Part shown: in pieces, positions 1 to 6,354 of the stretch
Numbering within the stretch: the first letter of the stretch is position 1
Layout of the letters: each line of letters starts with the position of its first letter
From: Gammaproteobacteria bacterium
GTDB lineage: Bacteria; Pseudomonadota; Gammaproteobacteria; Pseudomonadales; Porticoccaceae
Direction of reading: 5' to 3'
Assembly: GCA_006227015.1 (NCBI GenBank)
Contig: SBGI01000249.1
Coordinates: 1-13,996 of the forward strand
Length of the DNA: 13,996 nucleotides
Translations under genes and position numbers: made by a program
Notes under the pieces: model-generated
What the model saw: only the letters and a program-made list of their open reading frames with translations
Told to the model about the DNA's origin: nothing
The model's database searches: none

Positions 1-173
1 TAAAAGCCTCCCATCATTATTTGAAAAGGTGTTCGTTACGTTAACGATTTCACCTAATTGCCTGCGTTCGGGCCGATATTAACGGTCCGGAAGCTACTAA
101 CACCTCAAGTATAGTTGGCGTCAGGCAGTTGACGGTTGATGGGGACAAATAACCTATATCAAAAATGCATAAG

Positions 174-578
174 CTAGATAAGGTGTAGTATCACTTTGCG
201 ATTACCAGATTGGTGGCGATGCTCCCAGAGAAAGATCCCCTGCCATGTTCCCAAGGCCAGTTGCCCACCCACAACCGGTATGGAGAGCGACGTGGCCGTC
301 AAACTGGATTTAATGTGAGCGGGCATATCATCCGCACCCTCCAGCGTGTGTGTATACAAGCTATCATTTTCCGGCACCAATCGATTCAACCATCGCTCCA
401 GATCAGTGCGTGCTGAAGGGTCATAATTTTCCTGAATCAACAGGCTCGCCGAAGTATGCTGTATAAACAAGGTGCAGAGCCCTTCATCAACAGCTGCCCC
501 GGAAACGATCCCTTTGATTTGGGGCGTAATATCCTTCAGTCCCTGGCCATTCACGGCAACATTGATCACTTCGATCAC
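174..578 (-). CDS. yjbQ: YjbQ family protein (UPF0047)
   Basis: The 134-residue product belongs to the YjbQ/UPF0047 family, small soluble proteins that form trimers. In E. coli, YjbQ has weak thiamin-phosphate synthase activity, but its physiological role is unsettled. Family signatures are clear: a QHTSAS stretch at residues 40-45, E50-N51 a few residues later, an EGADDMPAHIKSS block mid-protein, and GTWQGIFLWEHR near the C-terminus. I chose the GTG start at 578 because GGAGG lies five bases upstream of it. A TTG at 590 is also in frame and would add four residues (MEDC), but it reads through that Shine-Dalgarno sequence. The gene ends with TAG and is divergent from the small gene starting at 666. 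Identification is confident; the exact start less so. Confidence 0.93.
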   Translation of the reverse strand: MIEVINVAVNGQGLKDITPQIKGIVSGAAVDEGLCTLFIQHTSASLLIQENYDPSARTDLERWLNRLVPENDSLYTHTLEGADDMPAHIKSSLTATSLSIPVVGGQLALGTWQGIFLWEHRHQSGNRKVILHLI

Positions 579-621
579 ACAATCCTCCAAAATCGTACCT
601 TTTTTGCGGTAGATGTTTTAC

Positions 622-652
622 ATTATCTGTGGTCTTCATCATGGTATGTCAT
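622..652 (-). promoter_or_regulatory. Possible yjbQ promoter
   Basis: Read on the minus strand, ATGACA (652-647) resembles a sigma-70 -35 box and GATAAT (627-622) a -10 box, each matching consensus at five of six positions. The spacer is 19 bases, longer than the ideal 17, so the call is weak. The position, between two divergent starts and about 45 bases upstream of the yjbQ start, is reasonable. Confidence 0.25.
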
Positions 653-665
653 AAGAGAGGTTACG

Positions 666-1004
666 ATGAATTATCAGGGAAGCCATCTGGGATTTTCCCA
701 GTTGCTGGATGCCTGGGAAAAGCGCTCTGCAGAAAACTCTGACCTGTTACCTACCTCAATTACCATTCACGAGCCGGATCAAATTAAACTTCAGGCCCTT
801 GCCGAGATGTATCAGTTGCCTGCTGATGAAATTGCTGCTCACTTACTGAGTATCGCTCTGGAAACTCTGGAGGCTGAGATGCCCTATGTGCCAGGCACCA
901 AGGTGATCCGCATTGAGGAAGGCAATGAGATATTTGAAGATATAGGGCCCATGCCTCGCTACCTTGAAATCCAGCGGCAATTAAGAGAAAAGCTCGGAAA
1001 GTAG
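666..1004 (+). CDS. Small conserved protein of unknown function
   Basis: The product is a soluble, acidic protein of 112 residues with no signal peptide or membrane segment. From memory it resembles a family in Pseudomonas and relatives that databases sometimes label 'pilin assembly protein' or 'type 1 pili tip component'; I see nothing here that supports a pilus role. The recognisable core is a helical LHALAEMY-like stretch (LQALAEMYQLPADEIAAHLL), then MPYVPGTKVI and EDIGPMPRYLEIQRQL towards the end. The frame is open upstream to 456, but ATG 666 is preferred because AGAGAGG lies five bases before it and the upstream part is antisense to yjbQ. No pilus genes are nearby. The gene is real with good confidence; the function is unknown. 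Confidence 0.85.
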   Translation: MNYQGSHLGFSQLLDAWEKRSAENSDLLPTSITIHEPDQIKLQALAEMYQLPADEIAAHLLSIALETLEAEMPYVPGTKVIRIEEGNEIFEDIGPMPRYLEIQRQLREKLGK

Positions 1005-1106
1005 TACAAACAGGCCAGAGTGCAGCGTTTCATTCAACTCTGTTCGGGATTGCCTCACCGATGTTATCAGACACCGGTTTACAGACACTCACCCCTTAAT
1101 ATTCTG

Positions 1107-1134
1107 CTGATACAATTTTTTTATTCCGTATAAT
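1107..1134 (+). promoter_or_regulatory. Sigma-70-like promoter of trmA
   Basis: A perfect TATAAT lies at 1129-1134, with CTGATA (1107-1112, four of six matches to TTGACA) 16 bases upstream and an AT-rich spacer. Transcription would begin near 1140, leaving a leader of about 20 bases that holds little beyond the ribosome binding site AGAGGTG (1149-1155). Confidence 0.6.
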
Positions 1135-1160
1135 TCGCACCTCCAGATAGAGGTGTCAAT

Positions 1161-2249
1161 TTGCAACAGGTCAACCCTGACGAGTATCAAGTACAGTTAA
1201 CTCAAAAAATGCGTCAGCTGAAGGATGACTTCACTTCCCTTCCGCTACCGGATATTGAGTTGCACGAATCGCCGCCTATCCACTACCGGATGAGAGCCGA
1301 GTTTCGCATATGGCATGAACATCAACGCGCCCATTATGCGATGAACCGACCTGGGGAAAAGAAACCTTACATCATTGAGAACTTCCCCGCCGGGTCGCTG
1401 TTGATCAACACGCTGATGCCACCCCTGCTGGAGGCCATTAATGCCTCTGAAGTGTTGAGCCGTCGCCTGTTTTCAGCAGAATTCCTCACCACCCTTAGCG
1501 GCGATGCTCTGATCACTCTGATTTACCACAAACCGCTGGATGAGGTCTGGCAGACTGCAGCGACAGCGCTGCAAACCCAGCTAGGTGTCGCTGTCATTGG
1601 AAGAAGCCGCAAACAGAAAGTTGTTCTGGAACGTGATGACGTGATGGAAACACTGCGTGTCGGCGATAGGGAGTACAAATACCAGCAAATAGAAAGCGGG
1701 TTCACCCAGCCCAATGCCGAGGTTAACCAGAAAATGCTCACCTGGGCGCTTCAGCGGGCTGCGGGCTGTGGTGGTGATCTTCTGGAGTTGTATTGTGGAA
1801 ATGGCAATTTCACCTGTGTTCTGGCACAGCAGTTTGAGCGGGTACTGGCGACAGAAATATCGAAATTGTCTGTTCGTTCTGCAGAATACAACCTGAACGC
1901 CAATCACGTAGATAATGTCACCATTGTGCGCATGTCCAGCGAAGAGCTGACAGAGGCACTGAACGGCGTCAGGCCATTCCGCCGCTTACGTGACATCGAC
2001 CTTCATGATTACCGGTTCACCACCATTTTTGTGGACCCCCCGCGCGCTGGTCTGGACGATGACACTCTCAAACTCACGCAACGCTTTGACCACATCATTT
2101 ATATTTCCTGTAATCCTGAAAGCCTGAAGCAAAACCTGAAAATGCTTTCCGACACTCATGACATCACACACTTCGCCGCGTTTGACCAATTCCCCTATAC
2201 CCACCACCTTGAGTGCGGAGCCTTTCTTCGCAAAAAAGCTCTGTCATAG
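1161..2249 (+). CDS. trmA: tRNA (uracil-5-)-methyltransferase TrmA
   Basis: TrmA makes 5-methyluridine at position 54 of the tRNA T-loop, using S-adenosylmethionine. The 362-residue product is close to the 366 residues of E. coli TrmA and aligns with it from end to end. Visible landmarks are HYRMRAEFRIWH near residue 41, a FTQPN block near 181, the SAM-binding LLELYCGNGNF (207-217), the FVDPPRAGLD block, the nucleophilic cysteine in SCNPE (C317) and the catalytic glutamate in HHLECG (E351). No key residue is missing. The start is TTG at 1161, supported by AGAGGTG six bases upstream and by alignment of the N-terminus with E. coli TrmA. The gene seems to be transcribed alone from the promoter at 1107-1134. 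Identification is very confident. Confidence 0.97.
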   Translation: MQQVNPDEYQVQLTQKMRQLKDDFTSLPLPDIELHESPPIHYRMRAEFRIWHEHQRAHYAMNRPGEKKPYIIENFPAGSLLINTLMPPLLEAINASEVLSRRLFSAEFLTTLSGDALITLIYHKPLDEVWQTAATALQTQLGVAVIGRSRKQKVVLERDDVMETLRVGDREYKYQQIESGFTQPNAEVNQKMLTWALQRAAGCGGDLLELYCGNGNFTCVLAQQFERVLATEISKLSVRSAEYNLNANHVDNVTIVRMSSEELTEALNGVRPFRRLRDIDLHDYRFTTIFVDPPRAGLDDDTLKLTQRFDHIIYISCNPESLKQNLKMLSDTHDITHFAAFDQFPYTHHLECGAFLRKKALS

Positions 2250-2344
2250 CCATGAATTCAAATAAAACTTGTCCGACCCCTGAAAAATTGGTGCAATCAC
2301 ACAGCAACCAGCCTCAATACATGCAGCAACATAAGGATTTTTAA

Positions 2345-2749
2345 ATGAGAAAGATTTTGGTTCTTGTCGCTTTCTTCATCCCGGCATACCTGTGTGCCGA
2401 ACCCCTTAAGGTGTCCATCAACTGCCCCGAATGGGTGGAAGCAAGGCAGCAGAACAATTACCAGAATGCGCTTTCCTGGTTACAGGGGTACGTCAGTGCA
2501 TATAACGAGTATGAATACTCAGGAAAGGATCCCGATGGAGTCCTGGGAACCAGGGATAGTGATGAAGTCGCTGAGTGGATGGATAATTACTGCAAGAAAA
2601 ACGAAGCCAGTAACCCGCAGGAAGCCATTGCCACGCTGATTGAAAAAAGAAAGCACGTCAAGAATGCCTGCCCGGTGCGTAAGCAGAGCGGACGCCCGTG
2701 TATTCCTGATGAGGAAGAGGAAAAGCCAGAACTTAACGAACAGCAGTAA
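2345..2749 (+). CDS. Small secreted HdeA/Rap1a-like cysteine protein
   Basis: The 134-residue product begins with a classic Sec signal peptide (MRK, hydrophobic residues 4-16, cleavage probably after LCA at residue 18), so the mature protein should be periplasmic. There is no lipobox. The mature part has four cysteines (C27, C83, C109, C119), enough for two disulfides. The arrangement of an early cysteine, a WLQGYVSAYNEYEY helix, and WMDNYCKKN followed by a basic helix recalls HdeA-type acid chaperones and Rap1a/Tai-type immunity proteins, which share this size and Cys-GY-Cys layout. The C-terminal segment with C109/C119 and an EEEEKPE tail goes beyond that core. TAAGGA seven bases before ATG supports the start. 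The neighbours give no functional clue. The fold assignment is an inference from pattern; the function is unknown. Confidence 0.85.
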   Translation: MRKILVLVAFFIPAYLCAEPLKVSINCPEWVEARQQNNYQNALSWLQGYVSAYNEYEYSGKDPDGVLGTRDSDEVAEWMDNYCKKNEASNPQEAIATLIEKRKHVKNACPVRKQSGRPCIPDEEEEKPELNEQQ

Positions 2750-2761
2750 ATGTGCACAAGG

Positions 2762-2783
2762 GCCTGTTGCCCGGGTAACAGGC
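2762..2783 (+). terminator. Hairpin after the secreted-protein gene
   Basis: GCCTGTT (2762-2768) and AACAGGC (2777-2783) are perfect complements. A G-U and a C-G pair extend the stem to nine pairs closed by a CCGG loop. It starts 12 bases after the stop at 2749. The bases that follow (TAATTCATTCTG) are only moderately T-rich, so it is either a weak intrinsic terminator or an mRNA 3' end stabiliser. Confidence 0.45.
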
Positions 2784-2835
2784 TAATTCATTCTGATAAA
2801 AACAGTCTTGCGAAGTAAAGCAGGAAGAGGCAAAG

Positions 2836-2915
2836 CAGAAAAGAGAAAACACAGCTCTCTGATGGATTAGCTGTCGAGCCAGCAAAAAGGCCCGACGCCA
2901 AGCCGCCAGAGAGCT
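2836..2915 (-). terminator. Branched terminator-like structure after the lipoprotein gene
   Basis: Read on the minus strand, a nine-base perfect inverted repeat AGCTCTCTG (2915-2907) / CAGAGAGCT (2861-2853) encloses a second hairpin, GTCGGGCC (2896-2889) / GGCTCGAC (2880-2873), with one mismatch and an eight-base loop. The outer stem is followed at once by a T-rich tract beginning GTGTTTTCTCTTTT. It lies 17 bases past the lipoprotein stop. Placement and T-tract fit an intrinsic terminator with an unusually large, nested stem. Confidence 0.55.
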
Positions 2916-2932
2916 ATGTTCACTGGATAGAC

Positions 2933-3235
2933 TTACTGGCCCTGGTTGTTCAACCAGATAGAGTGTTCAACACTGCCTTCTACCATACCTTCTGGAATTT
3001 CCAGCTTTTTGGGCTCAGGAGCAGCTTCTTTCACTTCTTCAACCGCTTCAACAACCGCCTCTTTTACTTCTTCAACAGCAGCTGTAGTTTCTTCCATCGC
3101 TTTCTCAGCAGCAGGAGCTTCAGCGGCAGGTGCTGCTTCAGCAGCTTTTTCTTCTGTGCCGCCATTATCCGCACCACCACAAGCTGACAGGCCAATAGCC
3201 AGTACGGAAACACCAAACAATTTCATCAAATTCAT
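2933..3235 (-). CDS. Ala/Glu-rich lipoprotein of unknown function
   Basis: The 100-residue product has a lipoprotein signal peptide (MNLMKLFGVSVLAIG) ending in the lipobox LSAC. It should therefore be lipidated on C19 and, lacking an Asp at +2, sorted to the outer membrane. The mature part has a Gly-rich linker, an Ala/Pro/Glu region (31-46), a helical repeat in which VEEVKEAV (54-61) recurs as VEEVKEAA (65-72) at an 11-residue step, and a distinct tail ending SVEHSIWLNNQGQ. Composition and length suggest a surface-tethered helix; no enzymatic domain is visible. I chose ATG 3235 because GAGGG precedes it at good spacing and the signal peptide starts there; an in-frame ATG at 3277 would add 14 non-signal residues. 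It appears to be a single-gene unit. Function unknown. Confidence 0.88.
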   Translation of the reverse strand: MNLMKLFGVSVLAIGLSACGGADNGGTEEKAAEAAPAAEAPAAEKAMEETTAAVEEVKEAVVEAVEEVKEAAPEPKKLEIPEGMVEGSVEHSIWLNNQGQ

Positions 3236-3504
3236 TTTCTTACCCTCAAAATCAAAAAAAGTCTTATGCCGGGCCATGCCCCGGAGCCTGAGTCTAAAGT
3301 GCCTTTTTACAAGAATCCAGAGCTAATTCCCCTGAACAGCCCTGATTATGGGCAAAAGAGACTAAAAATAGAGTCCAAGTTGACTAAATGATGCCTAGAC
3401 GTACGGAAAGCATATAAACAGTTGCCCGGTCGCTTTTCCTCAGACAACGTTAAAAAATAGAACTATCTTTTTTGTGGATCGAATATAAACCAGGCAAAAA
3501 TACA

Positions 3505-4254
3505 ATGAACAAACCTTTTAAAGCTTTGTTTCTGGACTTGGATGGCGTGCTTTTTGTCGGTAACGACCCGCTACCAGGTGCCGCCAGAGCCCTTCATCAG
3601 GCTAGGAAAGCTGGCTTGCTGCTACGTTTCTTGACCAACACCGCCACCCAATCCCGCCAACAACTGCTAGACAAACTTGGTAGCATGGGCTTCGACATTG
3701 CTGGAGACGAACTATTTACCGCACCCATTGCCGCTAAACACTACATTCTGGAGCACAATCTTCGTCCCTACTGCTTGATCCACAAAAATATTCGCTGCGA
3801 CATGACAGGGATAGATGAAAACGACCCCAATTGTGTATTGTTGGGAGACGCCCGTGATGACCTCAATTACCAGACACTGAATCACGCCTTTCAGCTTTGT
3901 ATCAACGGTGCCCAGTTGATTGGCATCGGCATGAACCGTTACTTCAAAAGTGAGCAGGGGTTGATGCTGGACGCTGGGCCATTTATTCGCGCCATTGAAT
4001 GGGCTGCCGGCAATGAAGCGTTGATCATGGGAAAACCCGGCAAGGATTTTTTTCAACAAGTGGTTGCATCGACACCATTTACAGCCGAGCAGTGCCTGAT
4101 GGTCGGAGACGATGTCATCGGCGATGTGGAAGGTGCCGTACACGCCGGGTTAATGGGGTGCCTGGTGCGTACCGGGAAATTCCGCCCGGGCGATGAAAAC
4201 CATTTACCTGTGGATGCAGGGGTTGTCGATTCCCTATGCAGCCTCTTTCCCTGA
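3505..4254 (+). CDS. HAD-IIA family phosphatase (LHPP-like)
   Basis: The 249-residue product is a haloacid-dehalogenase superfamily hydrolase with a type IIA cap. It most resembles the subfamily named after the mammalian phospholysine/phosphohistidine phosphatase LHPP, of similar length. Visible motifs are motif I DLDGVLF with nucleophile D11 and acid/base D13, motif II LTNT (T44-N45), the motif III lysine in GKPGKDFF (K177) and motif IV GDDVIGD (D202, D203, D207). All catalytic residues are present. The substrate cannot be read from sequence; phosphoramidate or small phosphomonoester substrates are inferred from the family. The frame is open back to a TTG at 3472, but ATG 3505 places the first strand correctly before motif I; its Shine-Dalgarno is weak (CAGG, distant). 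Class is confident, substrate unknown. Confidence 0.92.
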   Translation: MNKPFKALFLDLDGVLFVGNDPLPGAARALHQARKAGLLLRFLTNTATQSRQQLLDKLGSMGFDIAGDELFTAPIAAKHYILEHNLRPYCLIHKNIRCDMTGIDENDPNCVLLGDARDDLNYQTLNHAFQLCINGAQLIGIGMNRYFKSEQGLMLDAGPFIRAIEWAAGNEALIMGKPGKDFFQQVVASTPFTAEQCLMVGDDVIGDVEGAVHAGLMGCLVRTGKFRPGDENHLPVDAGVVDSLCSLFP

Positions 4255-4413
4255 TATTTACCCATTAGCTTATAGCTGGACCATGACAGGTCCTTTCAGG
4301 TAGAAATTTGCACTGCCGCCATTTCCATGTTTTATTCCACCCCGAAATTGTTGGCCCAATAGAAGCCGACATTTCACACAACGAGCCATCAATCACAGTT
4401 TGAACCCATCACT

Positions 4414-4782
4414 ATGCAACCAACACAGTACCTGAATATCAGCCTCGCTGGTCTAGCCACATTTGGCATTTTCTTTTACACCTTTGCCAACGGGATGGGC
4501 AACCTGATTCTTGTCGCGGGTGGTATCGGCCTGGTACTCAACGCGGCCATTGCAGGTTTCTTCTCTCTGGAAAGCTTACGCAGGGGGATTCTCTCGGCCC
4601 TGGCTTACAGTGCCCCCCTGGCAGTATTTTCCGCACTGGCGGTTGGCGACCTGGTTCTGAAAGGAAGAAGCGGCCCTTTTATCTTCTGGCTTTCAGCGGC
4701 AGCTATCACCTTTGCCGCCGGCTTCTGCGGTGTGCTCCTGATCTTTGTTTACCGCCTGTTTGTACCAAAAACTGAACCCTAG
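4414..4782 (+). CDS. Four-helix membrane protein of unknown function
   Basis: The 122-residue product is almost entirely membrane-embedded. Four hydrophobic helices lie at about 7-27, 29-52, 59-83 and 90-116, with short connections carrying SLRRG and LKGRSG and a short polar tail ending PKTEP. There are no histidine or cysteine clusters or charged residues inside the helices to suggest a cofactor or transport path. No clear Shine-Dalgarno precedes ATG 4414, so initiation may be weak. I do not recognise the family. It is followed after 81 bases by another small membrane protein of unrelated sequence. Confidence 0.75.
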   Translation: MQPTQYLNISLAGLATFGIFFYTFANGMGNLILVAGGIGLVLNAAIAGFFSLESLRRGILSALAYSAPLAVFSALAVGDLVLKGRSGPFIFWLSAAAITFAAGFCGVLLIFVYRLFVPKTEP

Positions 4783-4863
4783 CCCCTGCCAGACCAGCCT
4801 GCGCCGGTTTAAACTATCCCCTGATGGTCTGACGACTCACACCCGCTATACACCGGAGTCCCC

Positions 4864-5334
4864 GTGAATGACATTGTAATCAAACAGCCACGCCTCTATA
4901 CCCCCTTACAGATTGGCCTGGGTTCTTTCTTTGGTGGCCCTGTGGCCATGGTTTATTTTCTCTGGCAGAACTTCAAAACACTGGATAATCAGAACGGCAT
5001 GCAGTATTGCCTGGCGGGCGGCATTTTATTCAACGTCGGCCTGTTGCTTTTCATGCCGATGCTACCTGACCATTTTCCGGGAGTCGTTATACCGTTTCTG
5101 TATTCACTGGTCGCGCTCTCCGTTGCCGCTACCTGGCAGATGAGGAGAGATGCCATAGAGCATTCCGTGCATTACCTGTTTCAATCTAACTGGCGGGTAT
5201 TATTGATCAGTGTCATCCTTTTACTTGTCTGGCTGGGTGGTGCTTACTTGCTGGCCGTGTGGCTGGACGCACTGGGAATTATCGATCTTGGCGAGGCGCC
5301 GTCAGCACCCGAACTGGATGACCTGTCGATTTAG
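4864..5334 (+). CDS. Small membrane protein of unknown function
   Basis: The 156-residue product has about four membrane helices (roughly 16-36, 47-66, 72-90 and 111-133) and an acidic C-terminus (EAPSAPELDDLSI) that is probably cytoplasmic. The pattern YTPLQIGLGSFFGGPVAM followed by YFLWQNF, with a later FQSNWRV just before the last helix, matches a group of uncharacterised gammaproteobacterial membrane proteins I know from memory, with no known function. The start is GTG 4864, chosen because CCGGAG lies five bases upstream; an ATG four bases later is out of frame. The DUF1330 gene follows after 36 bases, so the two could be co-transcribed. Confidence 0.82.
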   Translation: MNDIVIKQPRLYTPLQIGLGSFFGGPVAMVYFLWQNFKTLDNQNGMQYCLAGGILFNVGLLLFMPMLPDHFPGVVIPFLYSLVALSVAATWQMRRDAIEHSVHYLFQSNWRVLLISVILLLVWLGGAYLLAVWLDALGIIDLGEAPSAPELDDLSI

Positions 5335-5370
5335 TAGCAACAACAATAAGAACCGTTTAAGGAGGCCCCT

Positions 5371-5697
5371 ATGGCTGTTTATCTAATTGGTGAAGTCACA
5401 ATTACCGACGAATCCTGGATACCGAATTACGCCACGAATGTTCACGATATTGCCCATAAGCACGGGGGGAAATACCTGTCACGCAGCAGCAATATCAAGA
5501 CGGTGGAAGGCGAGGAATGCAAGGCAAACATGATTGCCCTGGTTGAGTTTCCGACCATGGAAGCGCTTGAGGGGTTCCTGAATGATCCTGAATACGCTGA
5601 ATTCCGCCAGTCGAGGATCAAGGGCAGTATCAGCAACCTGCATGTCATCGACGACAGTGATGCCGCAGGCAGTATTCCCTATCTTAAGAAGGGTTAA
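5371..5697 (+). CDS. DUF1330 domain protein
   Basis: The 108-residue soluble product matches the DUF1330 family, small proteins with a ferredoxin-like (dimeric alpha/beta barrel) fold. The pattern is typical: MAVYLIGEVTITD with a W.P.Y segment, GGKYLSR near residue 31, ALVEFPTMEALEGFLNDPEY (family F-x-s-x-e-x-a-x-x-w/f-x-x-s-x-e-Y), and a final beta strand near residue 88. The family has no established activity. A strong ribosome binding site AAGGAGG lies seven bases before ATG 5371, the best in this window, suggesting good expression. The stop is only seven bases from the stop of the convergent PhnA-type gene. Confidence 0.9.
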   Translation: MAVYLIGEVTITDESWIPNYATNVHDIAHKHGGKYLSRSSNIKTVEGEECKANMIALVEFPTMEALEGFLNDPEYAEFRQSRIKGSISNLHVIDDSDAAGSIPYLKKG

Positions 5698-5704
5698 GGC
5701 CGGA

Positions 5705-6280
5705 TTAATTCGCCTTTTTCAGATAACAGGTCAGCAACACAATACGCACGCCATTGACACGCCCCTCAATCTGCTCGGGATTGGACGTTAACGAGATATT
5801 GCGCACCGCTGTCCCGCGTTTGGCGGTAAACCCGGCACCTTTAACATCCAGGTCCTTGATCAAGGTGACGTTATCTCCGGCATGTAGCTCGGCTCCGTTG
5901 CAGTCCCGGGTGACTTCTTCAGGGTCCTGCTCCTGAGCCTGGTCCTGTTTAGCCCAGGCCAGCACATCGTCCTCGAGATACAGCATATCCAGCAGATCAC
6001 GGGCCCAGACCTCTTCCCGTAGGCGTGAAAGCATCCGCCAGGCCATTACCTGAACTGCGGGCACCTGGCTCCACATGCTGTCATTGAGACAGCGCCAATG
6101 ATTGGGATCCACCAGCTCCGGTTGTTCAACCTGCTCCCGGCAGGTGGAACACAGCAGAACGGACTTTTCCGGATCTGCTCCGCTTTCAGGGGGGACAGGA
6201 TAAGCGCTCAACGCCTTGTCGTTCCGGCACAGCTCGCACTGATTGCCGCTTCTTTCCTGCAACACGTCTTCAATATTCAT
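5705..6280 (-). CDS. PhnA/YjdM-type zinc-ribbon protein, long form
   Basis: The 191-residue product has an N-terminal zinc ribbon with C15-x2-C18 and C44-x2-C47, a helical Trp-rich middle (WRCLNDSMWSQVPAVQVMAWRML, about 67-89, then LLDMLYLEDDVLAWA), and the C-terminal PhnA domain starting DCNGAELHAGDNVTLIKDLDVKGAGF. E. coli YjdM (formerly PhnA) has 111 residues and lacks the middle block; the long form is usual in several gammaproteobacteria. The 'alkylphosphonate uptake' name is historical. The real function is unknown, and no phosphonate genes are nearby. AAGGG about nine bases upstream of ATG 6280 supports the start. The gene ends seven bases from the convergent DUF1330 gene and is separated by 74 bases from the DUF2489 gene upstream on the same strand. 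Confidence 0.92.
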   Translation of the reverse strand: MNIEDVLQERSGNQCELCRNDKALSAYPVPPESGADPEKSVLLCSTCREQVEQPELVDPNHWRCLNDSMWSQVPAVQVMAWRMLSRLREEVWARDLLDMLYLEDDVLAWAKQDQAQEQDPEEVTRDCNGAELHAGDNVTLIKDLDVKGAGFTAKRGTAVRNISLTSNPEQIEGRVNGVRIVLLTCYLKKAN

Positions 6281-6354
6281 CGCTTACCACCCTTCGCCGT
6301 GAGGGCCGGCATATTAGTGTCGGGGGGCAAAAGGCACAAGGGCAGATATGGAAA

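Noticed and set aside
69..89. CGGGCC/GGTCCG stem downstream of yjbQ
   Set aside because: The stem includes a G-U pair and has no T run on either side, so it is not a convincing terminator. I see no gene or other supported feature in 1-173.
1016..1042. CAGAGT/ACTCTG inverted repeat after the small gene at 666
   Set aside because: Only six pairs with a 15-base loop and no T tract; easily chance.
2946..3326. Long plus-strand open frames rich in Ser/Ala/Thr and Phe opposite the lipoprotein gene
   Set aside because: Their composition is the complement of the repetitive Ala/Glu codons of the real gene; the minus-strand product has a signal peptide, lipobox and ribosome binding site.
3472..3504. 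Upstream TTG start for the HAD phosphatase
   Set aside because: It adds 11 residues not expected before motif I and has no Shine-Dalgarno sequence; ATG 3505 gives the normal HAD N-terminus.
4278..4293. GGACC/GGTCC hairpin after the HAD gene
   Set aside because: Five-pair stem followed by only three T; too weak to call a terminator.
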